A stretch of 64,000 nucleotides of DNA, from the NCBI GenBank assembly GCA_010093685.1, contig MU006234.1, positions 797,668-861,667 on the forward strand, given 5' to 3'. The notes beneath the pieces were generated by a model. The model was given only the letters and a program-made list of their open reading frames with translations. It did no database searches and had not been told where the DNA came from. Positions 21,007 to 33,212 of the stretch are shown here, in pieces (positions within the stretch are counted from its first letter, which is position 1; each line of letters opens with the position of its first letter). The stretch is from Ophiobolus disseminans. Its lineage: Eukaryota > Ascomycota > Dothideomycetes > Pleosporales > Phaeosphaeriaceae. The position numbers were made by a program, and so were the translations under genes.

Positions 21007-23167
21007 TCACGATTGTGCGTCATGGAATTCGTCATCTTCCTGCGTCTCACTGTCTTTCCGGCGTAAGAGGTCGTCCTTCCGGGCCTCCGGCCTCGGATTT
21101 GAATGAAGTAGGGTGCTTGGCGGTAGCTCTGCTGCAATCTTCTCCTTCACGTGCTGAGGTGGCTCTTGAGTCTGCCTGGTGTGTTGCATAGGTATGATGG
21201 AAGGATGCGAGGGCTTGCTCTTCGAGAGCGATCGGCTTGGTTCCAGTATTGCTCCGTCAAGATTTGCTGGGATACTAGCATCTTGCTGGGAGTGTTGTGG
21301 CGGTTGAGACTGGTTGGGTTGCTGCGATTGGACGGGTTGTTGAGACTGCAGAGACTGGACAGATTGGAATGGGGTAGGTTCATGCTGTGTCTGTACTGGC
21401 TGTGCGGATTGGTGAGTGACTGGCTGAACAGGTTGCTGAGCAGAGGGTTCCTTGGGTTGCGCACTTTGTTGTTGGGTTGTCCGCACAGGGATGTTGAATT
21501 GTCGGTCAGGTTTCTGGCCGGGCAATATCGCGTGAATGGCTAAAATTTGCTTGATAACGTCCTCTGGAGATTTGGCGTCGCTACACCCGTCAGCACGAGT
21601 TATGAGGTTAGTATAGTATACAACTTACACCTTGGCGTTGATGATCCATTCGAGATCCTCTTCACCTTCTTCGGGCTGCCCATGGCCGCCATGGACTCTT
21701 CGAAACAACTGCGGGTGCCAATCCAGACCTTCACTCTCGCGCATCTTAGCCTCCTCTCGCTGCCGGTCCTCGATCTTTGCTTTCGCATCTGTTGCTACTT
21801 CCTGGTCTCTTCGCTTGACAGCTTCGGTGACGTCGTGCCATAATTTCTGCGACTCTCGTTCGTCCTGCTCCTCTAGGGGCCGAGCTAGTGGGGGACTGTG
21901 CTGGGCGTGTGATGCGTCGAAAAGGAGCTCCTTCTTTCCAGTCTGAAAGTATGTCAGTGATCGGACCTCGGCGCACCAACTTCCTCCACCTACCGTCAAA
22001 TCCTTGATGTACATCTGCTCATTCCAAAGTCCCGATAACTCGTACAAGTTCTTGCCTTGAGAGTCCTTGATGAACCCTCCGATGGCATTGTATGTCCCAC
22101 TGAAGTACCCTCGGGTTTTGAATTCAAGGTCAGCGACCAGTCCGGTCTCCGGGCACCGTATGTATGCGTGATCGCCGAGTTCGTACTTCATGGTGCCGAA
22201 AAGGATGCCGCGCGCATACATGTTTGGCTGGGTGACAAAACTATGATTCTGGTCAGCTTTACACAACGTGACGGAATTTTCTTGCCACATACTATCGCTC
22301 GCCTGTGTTGAGAAGTCGCAAGACTGCAATACCCTCCATGAGACTTGCCGCTGAGTTGCCGAGAAACTTGCTCCTGGGCTTCAGACAGCCGTCGATTCGA
22401 ATGTCGTGTTCGGGTGCCATGAAGAAGTAGCTCGACTTAGGTGGGTGATGTGATGTTTGCTCGGAGACGTAGTAGCCTTTGGTGCCGTCTGGATAGTCCC
22501 AGTAGCCTGTGAAGATCTCACCGAGGATCGGATTGAGCGGCTTCTTTACACCCCTACGTCATCATCAGCTGGTGCTTGTGGGTGATGCAATATGTCAAGA
22601 AGGCGTACGGAGGTTTGATGTGCCAGCCGCTCAGGTAGAACTTGGTCACGGCGACGAATCGTTGTACGGGGTCTTCGATCTTGGTAATGGGCAGCATAGT
22701 CTCGGGATGCGCCATGAAGCTGCCTCGGATGTTAGCACACGGCCGTGACCGCCCGTTCAGTTTCTTGTACACACTTGGTTATGCGCTCCAACATGGACCG
22801 TGGTTCGAGAATGAAGGTAGGTAGCGTCACTCGGCTCAGGTCGGCGCCGGGTCGCAGTTGTGAGATGATGTGGGTGAGCACTATGAGAGATGTCTGTCAG
22901 CCGTCGTGCTTTGCTTCCTGGCACCTGTAAACGTACTGTTGCCCTGATCTGCGTCCATGACTGTCTCGTCCTCTTTGCTCACTTGGTCGCCATGATGCCG
23001 CGTCTCATCTATAGAAGAACCGCGGCTGCCTACGCATTCACAAAACACATGTTAGCACTTCTGGAATTCATGAGTTCGACTGTGTACTACGGCACAGTCG
23101 GAAGCGCAAGGTTTCACGCACTCGTTAGCGAGGTTCTTCGCTTGTGAACACCAGGTATATGTGGCAT
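21007..23167 (-). CDS. Oxysterol-binding protein homologue (Osh6/Osh7-like) with a Gln/Pro-rich tail
   Basis: Eight exons, read downward: 23122-23167, 22937-23029, 22775-22880, 22609-22719, 22293-22553, 21994-22240, 21629-21942 and 21007-21580, giving 583 residues. Each join restores a family motif: GNMLTHIISQLRPGADLSRV, TLPTFILEPRSMLERITNFM, FYLSGWHIKPPGVKKPLNP, the fingerprint EQTSHHPP, and IKDLTTGKKELLFDA. These define the ORD lipid-transfer fold. The LPTFILEPRS lid region resembles the phosphatidylserine carriers Osh6/Osh7, though subclass is inferred. Such proteins move lipids between the ER and the plasma membrane. The last exon adds about 170 residues rich in Gln, Pro and Ser, which is unusual for the short Osh proteins. 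The first exon is the least certain. Confidence 0.85.
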
Positions 23168-23761
23168 GTCGAAGATATTATGCGCAGGTGCAAGTAGGTG
23201 GTAGAAGGAGAAGGCGGAGGTTCGGAAAGCGAGAGAGTCGTCAAGGCAGCGAGGTACCGCCGTTGGTGTAAACAGGGCGTCCGGTGACGCGAGGTGAGCT
23301 GTGAGCGTCGCGCCGAGCGATGACGACTGGCTTCACTTCACAGATTTTGACCCCGCGAAGAGCCTGTCTGGCTGCAATATCGTACCGGACTTCACGGGTT
23401 AATCTAGTACATGGGATTGGAAGAATAGAGAGTAGGAGTAGGAAGTGTCAGATTGGACAAACTTCTGATCGAGACGTACCCTCTACAAACTTGGAATTGC
23501 GGGATGATCTCGAGCATTTTGCGTGCCCCGCGTTGCGGCGGAGGCGGAGCTCTCGGCAGTCCCTGACGTGCATACCATAACGCAGATTCTGGTACCTTAC
23601 TAAAACATCACATTTTGACGTAAGATGTGCGCTGTAGATGGGCATTCTCTATCTTGCTATGAGCTTGCAAATTATGTGGCTGGCATTGCTGAACTCTGTG
23701 ACGTTGGGAGTGACACCAAATGTGCCATCAACGTTGTGATGCGATTGTGACTACAGAGTGC
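23168..23761. other. Intergenic between OSBP and nicotinamidase genes
   Basis: This holds the OSBP promoter and the nicotinamidase 3' end. No gene recognised; small open frames overlap on both strands. Confidence 0.4.
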
Positions 23762-24513
23762 TCACAGCAAGTTCTTGACCTTCCTGACCTCTGGGCTGTC
23801 CTTTGCAACTACAGCCACCCCGAGCCTCGCGTACTCCTCATGCACTTTACCCAATGAAGACGGGTCGACAGCCTTGGTGGCATCTCCTACCACCCACGTC
23901 TTGAAGCCTTCCTTCTGCGAGTCAATCGCTGTAGCCTTGACGCAGTAGTCGGCCGCCAGTCCCACAACGTAGACATCCGTGACACCCACTTCTCGCAGCG
24001 ACTGCGACAGGTCACTGCGAGCGACACAGGGGTTTTTGAACGGGTCGGCAAACGCAGAGTACATCTCCACGCGCTTGTCCAGACCTTTGTTGACGATCTT
24101 ATCTACTTTGCTTACGTCCAGCTCCGGGACCAGTTCGGACCCTTTGGTACCCTGCACGCAGTGGTCTGGCCAGAGCTGTGTTTCTTGCGATTCGTTTGGA
24201 TTGTGCGGGTTCTTGATAATGATGGTGGACTTGAAAGGCTTGTTGTTCGGCGCAGGGTGGTTCGAGGCGAAGGAGATGTGGTCTCGTGGGTGGAAGTCCT
24301 TCGTCGCAACCTTCAATGCGAACGGCAAGGCGAGTAGCTCATTTATCGTGGGTACAATTTCGCGACCACCTGCTACTGCTAGAGCTCCATTCTGTGATTA
24401 TCAGCAACTACACGCAATCTTTTTCTCCTGCTTGATGGAGCTGTGGAGCGACCTACCGGCGGACAGAAGTCCTCTTGGACATCAACAATGACTAGTGCAG
24501 GCTTGAACGCCAT
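23762..24513 (-). CDS. Nicotinamidase
   Basis: Two exons, 24457-24513 and 23762-24391, are joined across a 65 bp intron and give 228 residues. The first exon is only 19 codons but holds the catalytic Asp11 in LVIVDVQEDF. The second gives the metal-binding D51-F-H53 (in TKDFHP), PDHCVQGT, the catalytic Lys (about 121, NKGLDKR) and the nucleophile Cys169 in ADYCVKATA. These match the Asp-Lys-Cys triad and the metal site of yeast Pnc1, with D51 and H53 at the same numbers. The enzyme hydrolyses nicotinamide to nicotinate plus ammonia. It feeds NAD+ salvage and relieves sirtuin inhibition. It is transcribed divergently from the cox4 gene, with 416 bp between the start codons. Confidence 0.92.
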
Positions 24514-24929
24514 GTCAGACTATGAATTGTAGTTGTTGGTTGAGTGTAATCTTGTGAATCTAGTCCCGCAGTGAACTATCGAACTTGAGCTGTAGTTTCG
24601 TATGTGAAAGCGAGAAGCGATCATGTAGGCAAAGTTGGACAAAGGTCTCGAGTTCTCAAACGCAAACAGCGGACTGGGTATAATAACATATCGAGTTCCA
24701 AAGAGACTGATGCATGCGGAAGCGATCTAGATCAATTACCTGTATCCCTCAGCCTGTGAACAGGAACATGTGAGAATCGGTGATGCCCCGAGAGAGTTGA
24801 AGGCTGGCTGCCTTACTCAGCAACAATGCCAAGCCCAGCGTCAACTCGATCATCCGAGCACAACGTTAACCCACCACCAAGCTCAACACCAACCCTCCCC
24901 TTCTCCGCTCCACCCCAATTGCTCTCGCC
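24514..24929. promoter_or_regulatory. Shared divergent promoter region, nicotinamidase / COX4
   Basis: These 416 bp separate the two start codons. The right half (about 24840-24925) is strongly C-rich on the + strand, typical of a pyrimidine tract before a highly expressed fungal start site. No single element can be assigned with confidence. Confidence 0.4.
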
Positions 24930-25769
24930 ATGTTTCTGCAGCGCTCTGCCATCGCCGCGGCAAGGCGAGTGGCCCCCCGCGCCATCGCCCAACGCACCTT
25001 TACCACCACTTTCATCCGCCGTAGGTCACTCGAGGAACCATCTTATGATGTACCATTGACATGCGCGTAGGCGAGGCAAAGGATGTTAAGGAGACCGGCC
25101 ACTCAGCCAATGCTCCCAGTGTCCTCGAGGGTCACAAGAAGCTTGACGGTACGTTCGCGACCACCACAATAGTTTGCGCTATGCCGAAGCATAGCCGGTT
25201 CCTCATGTTTTCGATCGAGTCAGTCGCTAACGAAGGGGCACTACAGAGATCAAGTCCATGGACGACCTTCTCCCACCCGGAGCCCAGCCCGGTACCGTTC
25301 CCACGGATGCCGAGCAAGCCACCGGTCTCGAGCGCCTCGAGATTCTCGGAAAGATGCAGGGTATCGACATCTTCGACATGAGGCCATTGGATGCCAGCCG
25401 TCTTGGTACGTTACATTCGCCTTAGAGGAAGATGCGATGCGCTGTGGGGCGGCGCTAGGAATGATAAGGGCCAGAGGCTGATAGCATACAGGCACCCCAG
25501 AGGACCCCATTGTCGTCAACTCAGCCGGCAACGAGCAGTACGTCGGCTGCACCGGCTACCCCGTCGATTCCCACAACGTTCTCTGGATCACCCTCACCCG
25601 CGAGGAGCCCCAGTCGCGCTGCATGGAGTGTGGATCCACGTACAAGATGCACTACGTGGGACCCGCAGATGATGCACACGGGGACCACGATCACCACCAC
25701 GTCGAGAACAAATACCCCAAGCCCAAGGACATGGCTGATTTCCTTAAGCCCGAGTACCTCCACCGATAG
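24930..25769 (+). CDS. cox4: Cytochrome c oxidase subunit 4 (Vb type), mitochondrial
   Basis: Four exons (24930-25020, 25071-25148, 25247-25405, 25492-25769) encode 201 residues. The first exon is a mitochondrial targeting sequence, MFLQRSAIAAARRVAPRAIA, rich in Arg and Ala with no acidic residue. The mature part has LERLEILGKMQGIDIFDMRP and then the zinc site: Cys in YVGCTGY, His in VDSHN, and the pair CMECGS. These are the four ligands known for COX Vb/yeast Cox4. The C-terminal tail has an insert of His and Asp before KYPKPKDMADF. It is a nuclear-encoded structural subunit of complex IV in the inner membrane. Intron phases agree across all joins. The first intron uses GTAGGT inside the presequence. 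Confidence 0.93.
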
Positions 25770-25897
25770 ATGTCAGTACAGGTGTGTTTGAGATGAAGAC
25801 CCATGTAGCATAGTCGTTTGGAGAGGTCTATTCATCTAGATGCTGTATATGCTTCCTTTCTTACACGTGATGTCCAAGCCACTTTCCTCCTTACTTC

Positions 25898-26730
25898 TCA
25901 CGACCCCTTGAGCGTCATGATACCCAAAATCACACTCTCCAACTCCTTCCTCTCATCTTTCTTATCATCATCCCCATCAGCCGCCCCTTTCTTCCCCTTC
26001 TTCCCCCCTCCACCATTCACCTTATACGCTTTCCTTACCCTCTCCACATCACACACCGCCCCCAACTCCCAGCCCTCCTCACCAATCTTTACACACTCGC
26101 CCTCCACCACGCGCCCCAAATGCTCACTCACACTCTGATTCGTCACGCTCCCATCATCGTCCCAGACTTTGTGCTCGTTGGGCGCGACGGAATCTGCTTG
26201 TTTCGAGGTCAGGGGATACTTTACGGCAATGAGGTTGGTGGTGTGGGGTCCGAGGCCAAATTTCTTGTACGATTCGCCGATGTTGTTGTTCGGGGAGAGG
26301 CGGAAGACAAGTTCGGAGTGGGGGGTGCGGGTTTTTTGGCGCGCGGTGAGGATGGCGTGCAGGGAGAGGAATGTTGCTGTTAGGAGGTGTGTGGGTGAGA
26401 GGATCTGGGGGTGTGTGTTAGATGGTGGATGGGAGAGGGCGTGTAGTTTAGGATGTGATGATTTGAAAAGATGGATGCATGTAGTTCAAGTTGTGATGAA
26501 CTTGGAAACAGCCCTCTTTTTTCCGCCTCACGAGAGAGAGATACTCGATTCATTGTTGAAATATGTCTCGCACTCACCATCTCGGCATCCAGGAATGCGT
26601 AGTCAAAATCGGGATTGGCCTCGAGCAGTTGGCTCCGTATGTAGCTAGTGTTCTTGAGATTTTTGAACAGCGCTATCTGCACGGGATACTGCTCATAGTG
26701 CGGGAGCGTAAAGGTCCGTACTAAGGCCAT
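25898..26730 (-). CDS. cgi121: EKC/KEOPS complex subunit Cgi121
   Basis: Two exons, 26578-26730 and 25898-26404, give 219 residues; the 173 bp intron is long for this window. The sequence runs ALVRTFTLPHYEQYPVQIAL, LDAEMILSPTHLLTATFLSL across the splice, then ELVFRLSPNNNIGESYKKFG and NLIAVKYP. This is the Cgi121/TPRKB fold, including the conserved NNNIGES-type motif that contacts the Bud32 kinase. KEOPS makes the t6A modification at position 37 of ANN-decoding tRNAs and affects telomeres. The C-terminal 40 residues (GGGGKKGKKG, DDDKKDERKE) are a low-complexity charged insert before ESVILGIMTLKGS. The gene converges on cox4; the stops are only 128 bp apart. Confidence 0.88.
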
Positions 26731-27461
26731 AACGTGCTGCTGTGATTGATCGCCGGCGCTAGGCGTGGAGATGTGCGAGCATGGACGTTAGGGTGTGATG
26801 TGGAATCTTGGGTGAACTTGGGGTATTTCTTTTTCGATTGGATGTTTCTTGAAGGCTGGCTGTGAGGTTCTTTGTTGCTGGTTTGGGTGTGGTTTGGCGG
26901 TGCAGTCGTAAGAGTTGCCTGTTGCGGGGATATGGGTGTCTTGGATGCTGGGGTGAAGCTTGCGCACGCTTCTACGTTTGGGAGTCCTTCATCGCGCGGG
27001 CTGCTTTGGGAAGTGGTGGGGTACGCCAAGATGAAAGCAGCCTGTGCGCAGCCTCGCGGGTCGCAGCGTCGGAAGTGGGCAGCGAATCATGGGCCGGGAG
27101 GTCGTCGATCGCTAGTTCGGACGGAGCATGTCAGGCACAAACGTGACAGCGGATGGCTGCGCAAGGTTTCAATGGCAGGAAAGGGCCAATGGAGCGCGGC
27201 CTCGAAGCTGAGGCCGTTCTAAAAGTTGGCCGAACCTCAGCGTCGCGGGCGCGCCTTCAAAGCTGGCGAGGCTCCAGGCATTGTTGCACGAGCTGCTGTT
27301 GTGTCCCTGTGCGACCTGTTCACCTGCCGGCTCCGACGTCATGAGGCATAGAGTGCAGCTCCAGTGTTAGGCGCGCCAGTCATCAAGCCACCATCCTACC
27401 CCGACCGGCCAACGGTTTATTCGCTGCATTCGTGCATCTCGGAAGATACCGTCGCAACATC
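26731..27461. promoter_or_regulatory. Divergent promoter region, Cgi121 / Zn2Cys6 factor, with CCAAT and a hairpin
   Basis: No gene. A CCAAT box lies at 27186-27190. Just after it, at 27197-27216, is a perfect 7 bp inverted repeat (CGGCCTC/GAGGCCG) around six bases. Its CGG and CCG ends resemble half-sites of zinc-cluster regulators. Function is untested. Confidence 0.35.
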
Positions 27462-30289
27462 ATGCCCCCCAAGCGGGCCTCTGAGGACGACCCTCAGCTC
27501 GCGCAGAAGATCCAGCGCATCGAGCATGGCCTGTCTGCGAGTCCGCCGCAGCGCCTGCCGAGCATCGACTTCTCAGGCCCGGTCAAGCGCAAGCTGGCCG
27601 ACTCGAAGCGGACGGGGCAGGCGTGCGACCGCTGCAAGGTACGTCCAATTCTTGCGGCGCAGTCCCTCACCGTGTCACGCGCATCGCGTCGCATTGCACA
27701 GTCAACTGTACTGGACCCCCCGCTAACAGCTGCAGGTTCGCAAGATTCGCTGCGATGGACGCCCCGAGGGCTGCACGCCCTGCGAACAGAACAGGACGCC
27801 ATGCCAGACCACCGACCGCATCACCGGCCGCGCGACGGTGCGCGGCCACGCCGAGGCCATGGAGTCGGAGAACCAGTACCTGCGCCGCCAGATTGCAGAC
27901 CTGCAGGACCAGCTGAAGGAGAACAACATCGAGCCGCGCGCCCTGCCCGCCTACAACGCCCTGCAGCCCCCCGCCGTGCCGTGGCCATCGCCGCACCGAG
28001 CGGGTGACGGCCAGACCTGGGCAGACCCGCAGCGACGAACGAGCGCATCGTCGCTGCCAGGCTACACGCCCGCCGGCACAGCAGACAAGCTCGAGTACCG
28101 CTCGTTGCCGCAGTTCAAGCACGGCTCCGTGGGCGACAACTACCTGGGCGTCGGGGCCGGGGACTCTTCGCTGAGCCACATAAGGGGAACTTCGCTGTCC
28201 GTCTTCGGCACCGAGGTCGACATCACCGACTACATGAAGGACGAGGCCGAGTACGAGAGCTCCGTCATGTCCTACACAGCGCTCGTCAAGGTCGCCCTGG
28301 GCGGGGAGCGAGTCGACGCAGTCCCCTTGCCGCCATACCTCGCGCTGAAGGAGTACGCTACGTGGTACCTGCGGTCGCTGAATCCCTACACCATGCTCCT
28401 CCACAAGCCGGCCTTCATGGACCTGATCTGGAAAATCGGGCACGATCCGACCTTCAAGCCCTCGCCTCCTGAGCTCGTGACCGTCCACATGATGCTTGCG
28501 ACCATCCAGTACCAGATAGCCACGCGCAACAGCTCGTCCAGCGCCCTGCTGGATGAGTCGCATAAACACTACCGGTACGCACTGAGCTTCTACAAGGATC
28601 TCTTGATAGGGAACCATAAGCTGGCAGACGTGCAAGCGCTGACCATGATCTGCCACCATCTACGCAACTTCCCGAAGCCGGGCGCAGCCTGGATCATGAC
28701 CTCGCTCACCTACCTCTTCGCGTTGGAGCTTGGCTTGCACCGGTCGGTCAAGAACTGGGCCGACGGCACTCGGAACATCAGCAAGCTCGATATCGAGATG
28801 CGGAAGCGAGTGTTCTGGACGCTGAATGCTCTACAAGTGAACTTGAACGGCAAGCTTGGCAGACCAATGCCCATCAGTAACGAGGACATCGATGTCGAGT
28901 TCCCTGAGCCCATGAACGACTGCTTGCCGGACGAACAAGGGAAGCTGGACGCGTTCCACCAATGCTCGTTCCAGGTGGGCATACAGATTGCAAAGTACAC
29001 AGTCTGGGAAGTAGACTTGTACAAGATGATCTATTCCGTGCGATACTCGACAAGCGCGTATATTGAGAGACTGAAACATCTCGAAGCTGGCATACGGCAG
29101 TGGAAAGAAGAGCTACCATATGAGCTGCGGGACCCGCTGCATGCCTCACAGGACGACCAGATCTTCACCCTGTATCTGGAGTACTGGTACCAGGCGTATC
29201 AACTCCTGCTGCACCATCCAGCTGTATGCCGCTCAACCGATCCGGCCATTGTGGACTCGAATCTAGACAAGTGCCTCTATGCCTCGCAGAAGATGCTGCA
29301 GAATTGCAATACGCTGATGCTGAAGAAGAGTCTGGATATCCCCTGGATCAACACAGTGGTGTATATTGCGGCCATGTTCACGACACTGTTCATCTCGTCC
29401 ATGCGCCAGGATCAACTCTCGCCGGTCGATCTCGTAAAGCTAAAGGATGACATGACGACCTGGGTCAACGTGCTTGGCGAGTGTGATCACTTCCTTGGTA
29501 AGTCGGCGTAGTTGTTTATGCGACTTAGAACTTAGAGTGTGTATAAATTACTGACGCATCTCAGGCTCTGGCGACAAGTTGAAGGACGCGATCTCCAAAA
29601 TCGTCGAGCAGTCGTTGGATAGCATCAACGATAGCATCGTGAAGCGGACTGCAACCGAATCGCTCGCGCGGGTTGCCATGCAAACGCCCCAAATTCCTAC
29701 GACTAGCAACCCCATGTATAGCAACGCCGGTTATCAGGAGCCCTATATCACATCAGTTAGCGCATCGATCGACCCCACTGCCACATCACAGTCATCAAGT
29801 TACACTGTGATGGCAGAAAGTGTCAGCCATCCCTACAACCTCGGGACCTCGATCTCGCAGCCCCAGCCGACAGGCAATGCATTCGACCACCAGCAAACCT
29901 ATAGCGGCGACGACCCAGGCATGACCATGACACACGCAGCAGCGCTAGCAGCAGTCTCGAGCGACGTATCGCAGCCAGGCGACAATTATGCTTATGCAAA
30001 CACTCATCCGCAGAGTGCCAACACCGTCCCACACGGGTATCCCACCAACGGCTATGCAGCGCAAGATTGGCGCCAATGGACAAGGACGTACATGCAGCCG
30101 CAACCGATCGGCCAGCCAGGCGAGTACCTAAATACAGCAACAACACTAATGTCCCTGGGCCGAGATGGAGCATCCCAAGATCCAGGAAATAATGTACATG
30201 ACCCCATGGACAATACCGGCCACGTGCATTGGCCCGAGCTCGCGTTTCCGGGTGCTGCAAATGGCCATGGTCATATGAGCCAGCAGTAA
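27462..30289 (+). CDS. Zn2Cys6 transcription factor with a fungal-specific middle domain
   Basis: Three exons (27462-27638, 27736-29497, 29565-30289) encode 887 residues. The zinc cluster starts at about residue 54: ACDRCK, then VRKIRCDGRPEGCTPCEQNR after the first intron, giving the six-Cys C-x2-C-x6-C ... C-x2-C pattern. A linker and a short coiled coil follow (ENQYLRRQIADLQDQLKE). The middle domain (Fungal_trans type) includes LRSLNPYTMLLHKPAF, ALELGLHRS and RRVFW-like MRKRVFWTLNALQ. The C-terminal 200 residues are rich in Gln, Ser, Thr and Tyr and probably activate transcription. It should act as a nuclear DNA-binding regulator. Target genes are unknown, and the neighbours give no pathway hint. 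The frame is intact. Confidence 0.88.
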
Positions 30290-31299
30290 GAAGCGAGGCT
30301 GGAACGCCCAGATCTGCAAAGAAGTTGCGGATGTATACATTCGACGAAAATCCCGGAGGCGAGGCTGCGCCCCACGGATATTCTCCAGGGTTAAATCCCG
30401 GAACACGAAAACGAACGAGATACCCATACTCGGCTTCTCGATGTTCCAGTTAATATACGCAGATGGATGCGGCGTATGCACTTTTTCTTTGAATGGCATG
30501 GGAATTGTACGATACTATGTTTGGAACTATGGTTCGGAAGTTATGTGCTGGGATGGATGGATGCACATTTGCACGGGTGATTAGCGTAATGTAATGCGAG
30601 CGAGCAGGGATGAATGTATGCAATGGACGTGGCGTGTAGCACAGTATGGCAGTACGAATGAAGCACAACAGCGCGATGGATGTGTTGTATCGCCTGCCAT
30701 CGTACACCAAACACATTTCCAATCCAGACAGCAATCATCCAATGTTGCCACTCATCCCAGCACCCGTATATTACCTCGTACCATCTTTCCCTAACACGTC
30801 AAATTAAATCACACACTATCCCCGCGCTAGGCACCACTACCCCTGATTAGGCAGGCATGGAACACGGCTTGGCATGCACCTTCCCATTCGCGCGTCGCGG
30901 GATAAGCTTTGAGACAGGTTGCTTGTCACTCACGCGCACTATGGGGCTGCGTGTGGAAGGTGGTGGATAAGCTTCTGTGGGTAATAAGAACTGGGGTGGC
31001 GAGGGGTGGGGATTGTCGGCGGTGCAGGGAATGGCATTAATTGGGGTGGCGGTGGGGAGTAGGTATATATGCGTGGTCGTGCTGCTGTCGGCTGGGCGGT
31101 GCCGTTTTCTTTGGCTTGTTACGAGGAAAATATTTGGAGAAAGAGATTTGTATTTGAAGTTGTGTTTGCTGAGGTTTGGGGAGCGGTATCTTGACATCTC
31201 GCGCTGCGTCATTTGGACTTGGTCGTTTTCGTCGTGTCGATTCCTTCCAAGTCGTTCTCGCTACGTCGATTCAATCTTGCCTCGAAGACATCAGCCGAA
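30290..31299. other. Intergenic between the Zn2Cys6 factor and the S28 peptidase
   Basis: No gene recognised in about 1 kb. Small overlapping open frames are present on both strands. The right end carries the peptidase promoter and leader. Confidence 0.4.
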
Positions 31300-33212
31300 A
31301 TGCGGTCCTCGATCTCCGTTGCGGCGCTCGCGCTCGCTTTCCTTCAAGGCGCGGCGGCTATGAACAACGCGTTTGCGCGGAAGTTCAATATCCTCGCGGA
31401 TATGGGCCTCGATCCGGAGGGCATGCCAATGGGTAATCCTTCTGCAGACGAGGAGATGTTTAGCATAGCGGGCCTCAAGAGTTTCAAGGCAGAGACAGGA
31501 AACCGTGTTTCGGTTTCGGCGGCAGCACCTGAAGTCATCAAGGAGGAATACGTCGAACTCCCCATTGACAACTTTGCTCGCGACAAGAACCAAGACTATG
31601 GATACCACGGCACATTCTACAACCGCTACTGGGTTTCCACGTCCGCCTACAAGTCGGGCGCGCCCGTTTTCTTCTACGACGTCGGCGAAGCCAACGCCAA
31701 TAGCAGTGCGCTATTCCGTCTCCAAAACTCGACATCCTTCTTCAAACAACTAGTCGATCAATACAGCGGCATCGGCATCGTCTGGGAGCACCGTTTCTAC
31801 GGAAACTCCACGCCCACCCCCATCGACCTCAACACGCCCGCCGAGGACTTCCAATACCTCACGACTGAGCAATCCCTGGCAGACGTAGACCGCTTCGCCC
31901 AGCAATTCAGCCGCAAATCCATTAACTACACCCTCACACCCGACAAAACGCCCTGGGTCTTCGTCGGCGGCTCCTACCCGGGCATGCGCGCCGCATTCAT
32001 GCGCAAAAAGTACCCAGACACTATCTACGCGTCGTACGCCTCATCTGCGCCCGTCCAGGCCTCAATCGACCAGTCCTTCTACTTCGACCCTGTGTGGCGC
32101 GGCCTAAACAGATACGGCTTTGGAAACTGCTCGCGCGACATACAAGCCGCGGTGCGCTACATCGACCGCGTCTTCGATAGTCGAAACGCGAGCGCTGCCG
32201 CGGAACTCAAGATCAAGTTCCTGGGCAAGGGTGCGGAGAAGAATAGCCCGGAGACGTTTTCGGATGCGCTGGCTACGATTTTTGCGACGTGGCAGAGCTA
32301 CGGCGTTGAGGGGGGCACGCAGGGATTAAGAAGGTTTTGCGATTGGCTTGAGACGGATACGGATGGTATGAAGCCTGCGCTTGCGGGCGCGGAGGGGAAT
32401 GCGGGGAAGAAGGGGGGCAGGTGGGTGGCGGAGAGGTGGGCGAGTTATCCGTGGTGGACGAGTAATGTGAATTCATACCGTAAGTGGCTTTTTGCGTGGA
32501 AGGGTAGGTATACTTACTAACGCCCAATATAGTCGAGACGGAGTGTTCAGGCAGAGCCAACATCTCCGGGAACTGCGACCTCAATCGCCGCTTCACCGAC
32601 CCTGCCATGATAAGTTGGACGTGGCAGTATTGTACTCAATGGGGTGAGTCTCCTCCTCCCCTTTCCCTCTCCCTACCCACCTCCCACCTCCAAGCCCATC
32701 CCATTTCCCCTCCCCATCCTAACCCCACCCCAGGCTTCTTCCAATCCGCCAACCTCGGCCCGCGCCAACTCCTCTCAAAATACAACTCCCTAAGCCACTG
32801 GCGCGACATGTGCACGCGTCAATTCCCCTCTGCCCCACGCTCCCTCTTCCCCGCCTGGCCGGCCGTCGAACGCACGAACCGCATCTTCGGCGGCTGGACA
32901 ATCCGGCCGTCCAACACGTACTGGTCGAACGGGGAATTCGATCCGTGGCGCACGCTCTCGCCCGCGAGCGCAGAGCCGTTTGCGCCCAAGGGCGTAGAGC
33001 TGTTTACTAACCCGCCGAAATGTGGGGAGGAGCAGGAAAGGGACGAGCTGTTTGGGTATGTTATTCCGAATGCGCAGCATTGCTATGATTTTAGGACGAC
33101 AGGGGTTACGGTGCCGGAGGGTGCGGTGAGCAGGAAGTTCTTTACGGATGCGTTGACAGGGTGGTTGAAGTGTTTTAGGCCGAGGAGGCCGGGGAAGCCT
33201 TGGAGGGGCTGA
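31300..33212 (+). CDS. Secreted serine peptidase, family S28 (prolyl carboxypeptidase-like)
   Basis: Three exons (31300-32479, 32533-32643, 32734-33212) encode 589 residues. I use ATG 31300 because it starts a clean signal peptide, SISVAALALAFLQGAAA. The catalytic domain has FFYDVGEANANSS, VWEHRFYGNS, and the nucleophile Ser in VFVGGSYPGMRAAFMR. Asp is in YWSNGEFDPW and His in PNAQHCYDF. This is the Ser-Asp-His order of S28, whose members cleave after proline in peptides. Several N-x-S/T sites fit a secreted glycoprotein. The short middle exon brings a conserved ECSGRANISGNC pair of cysteines. It probably has an extracellular nutrient-acquisition role at acid pH, which is inferred from family members. 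No defect is visible. Confidence 0.9.
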
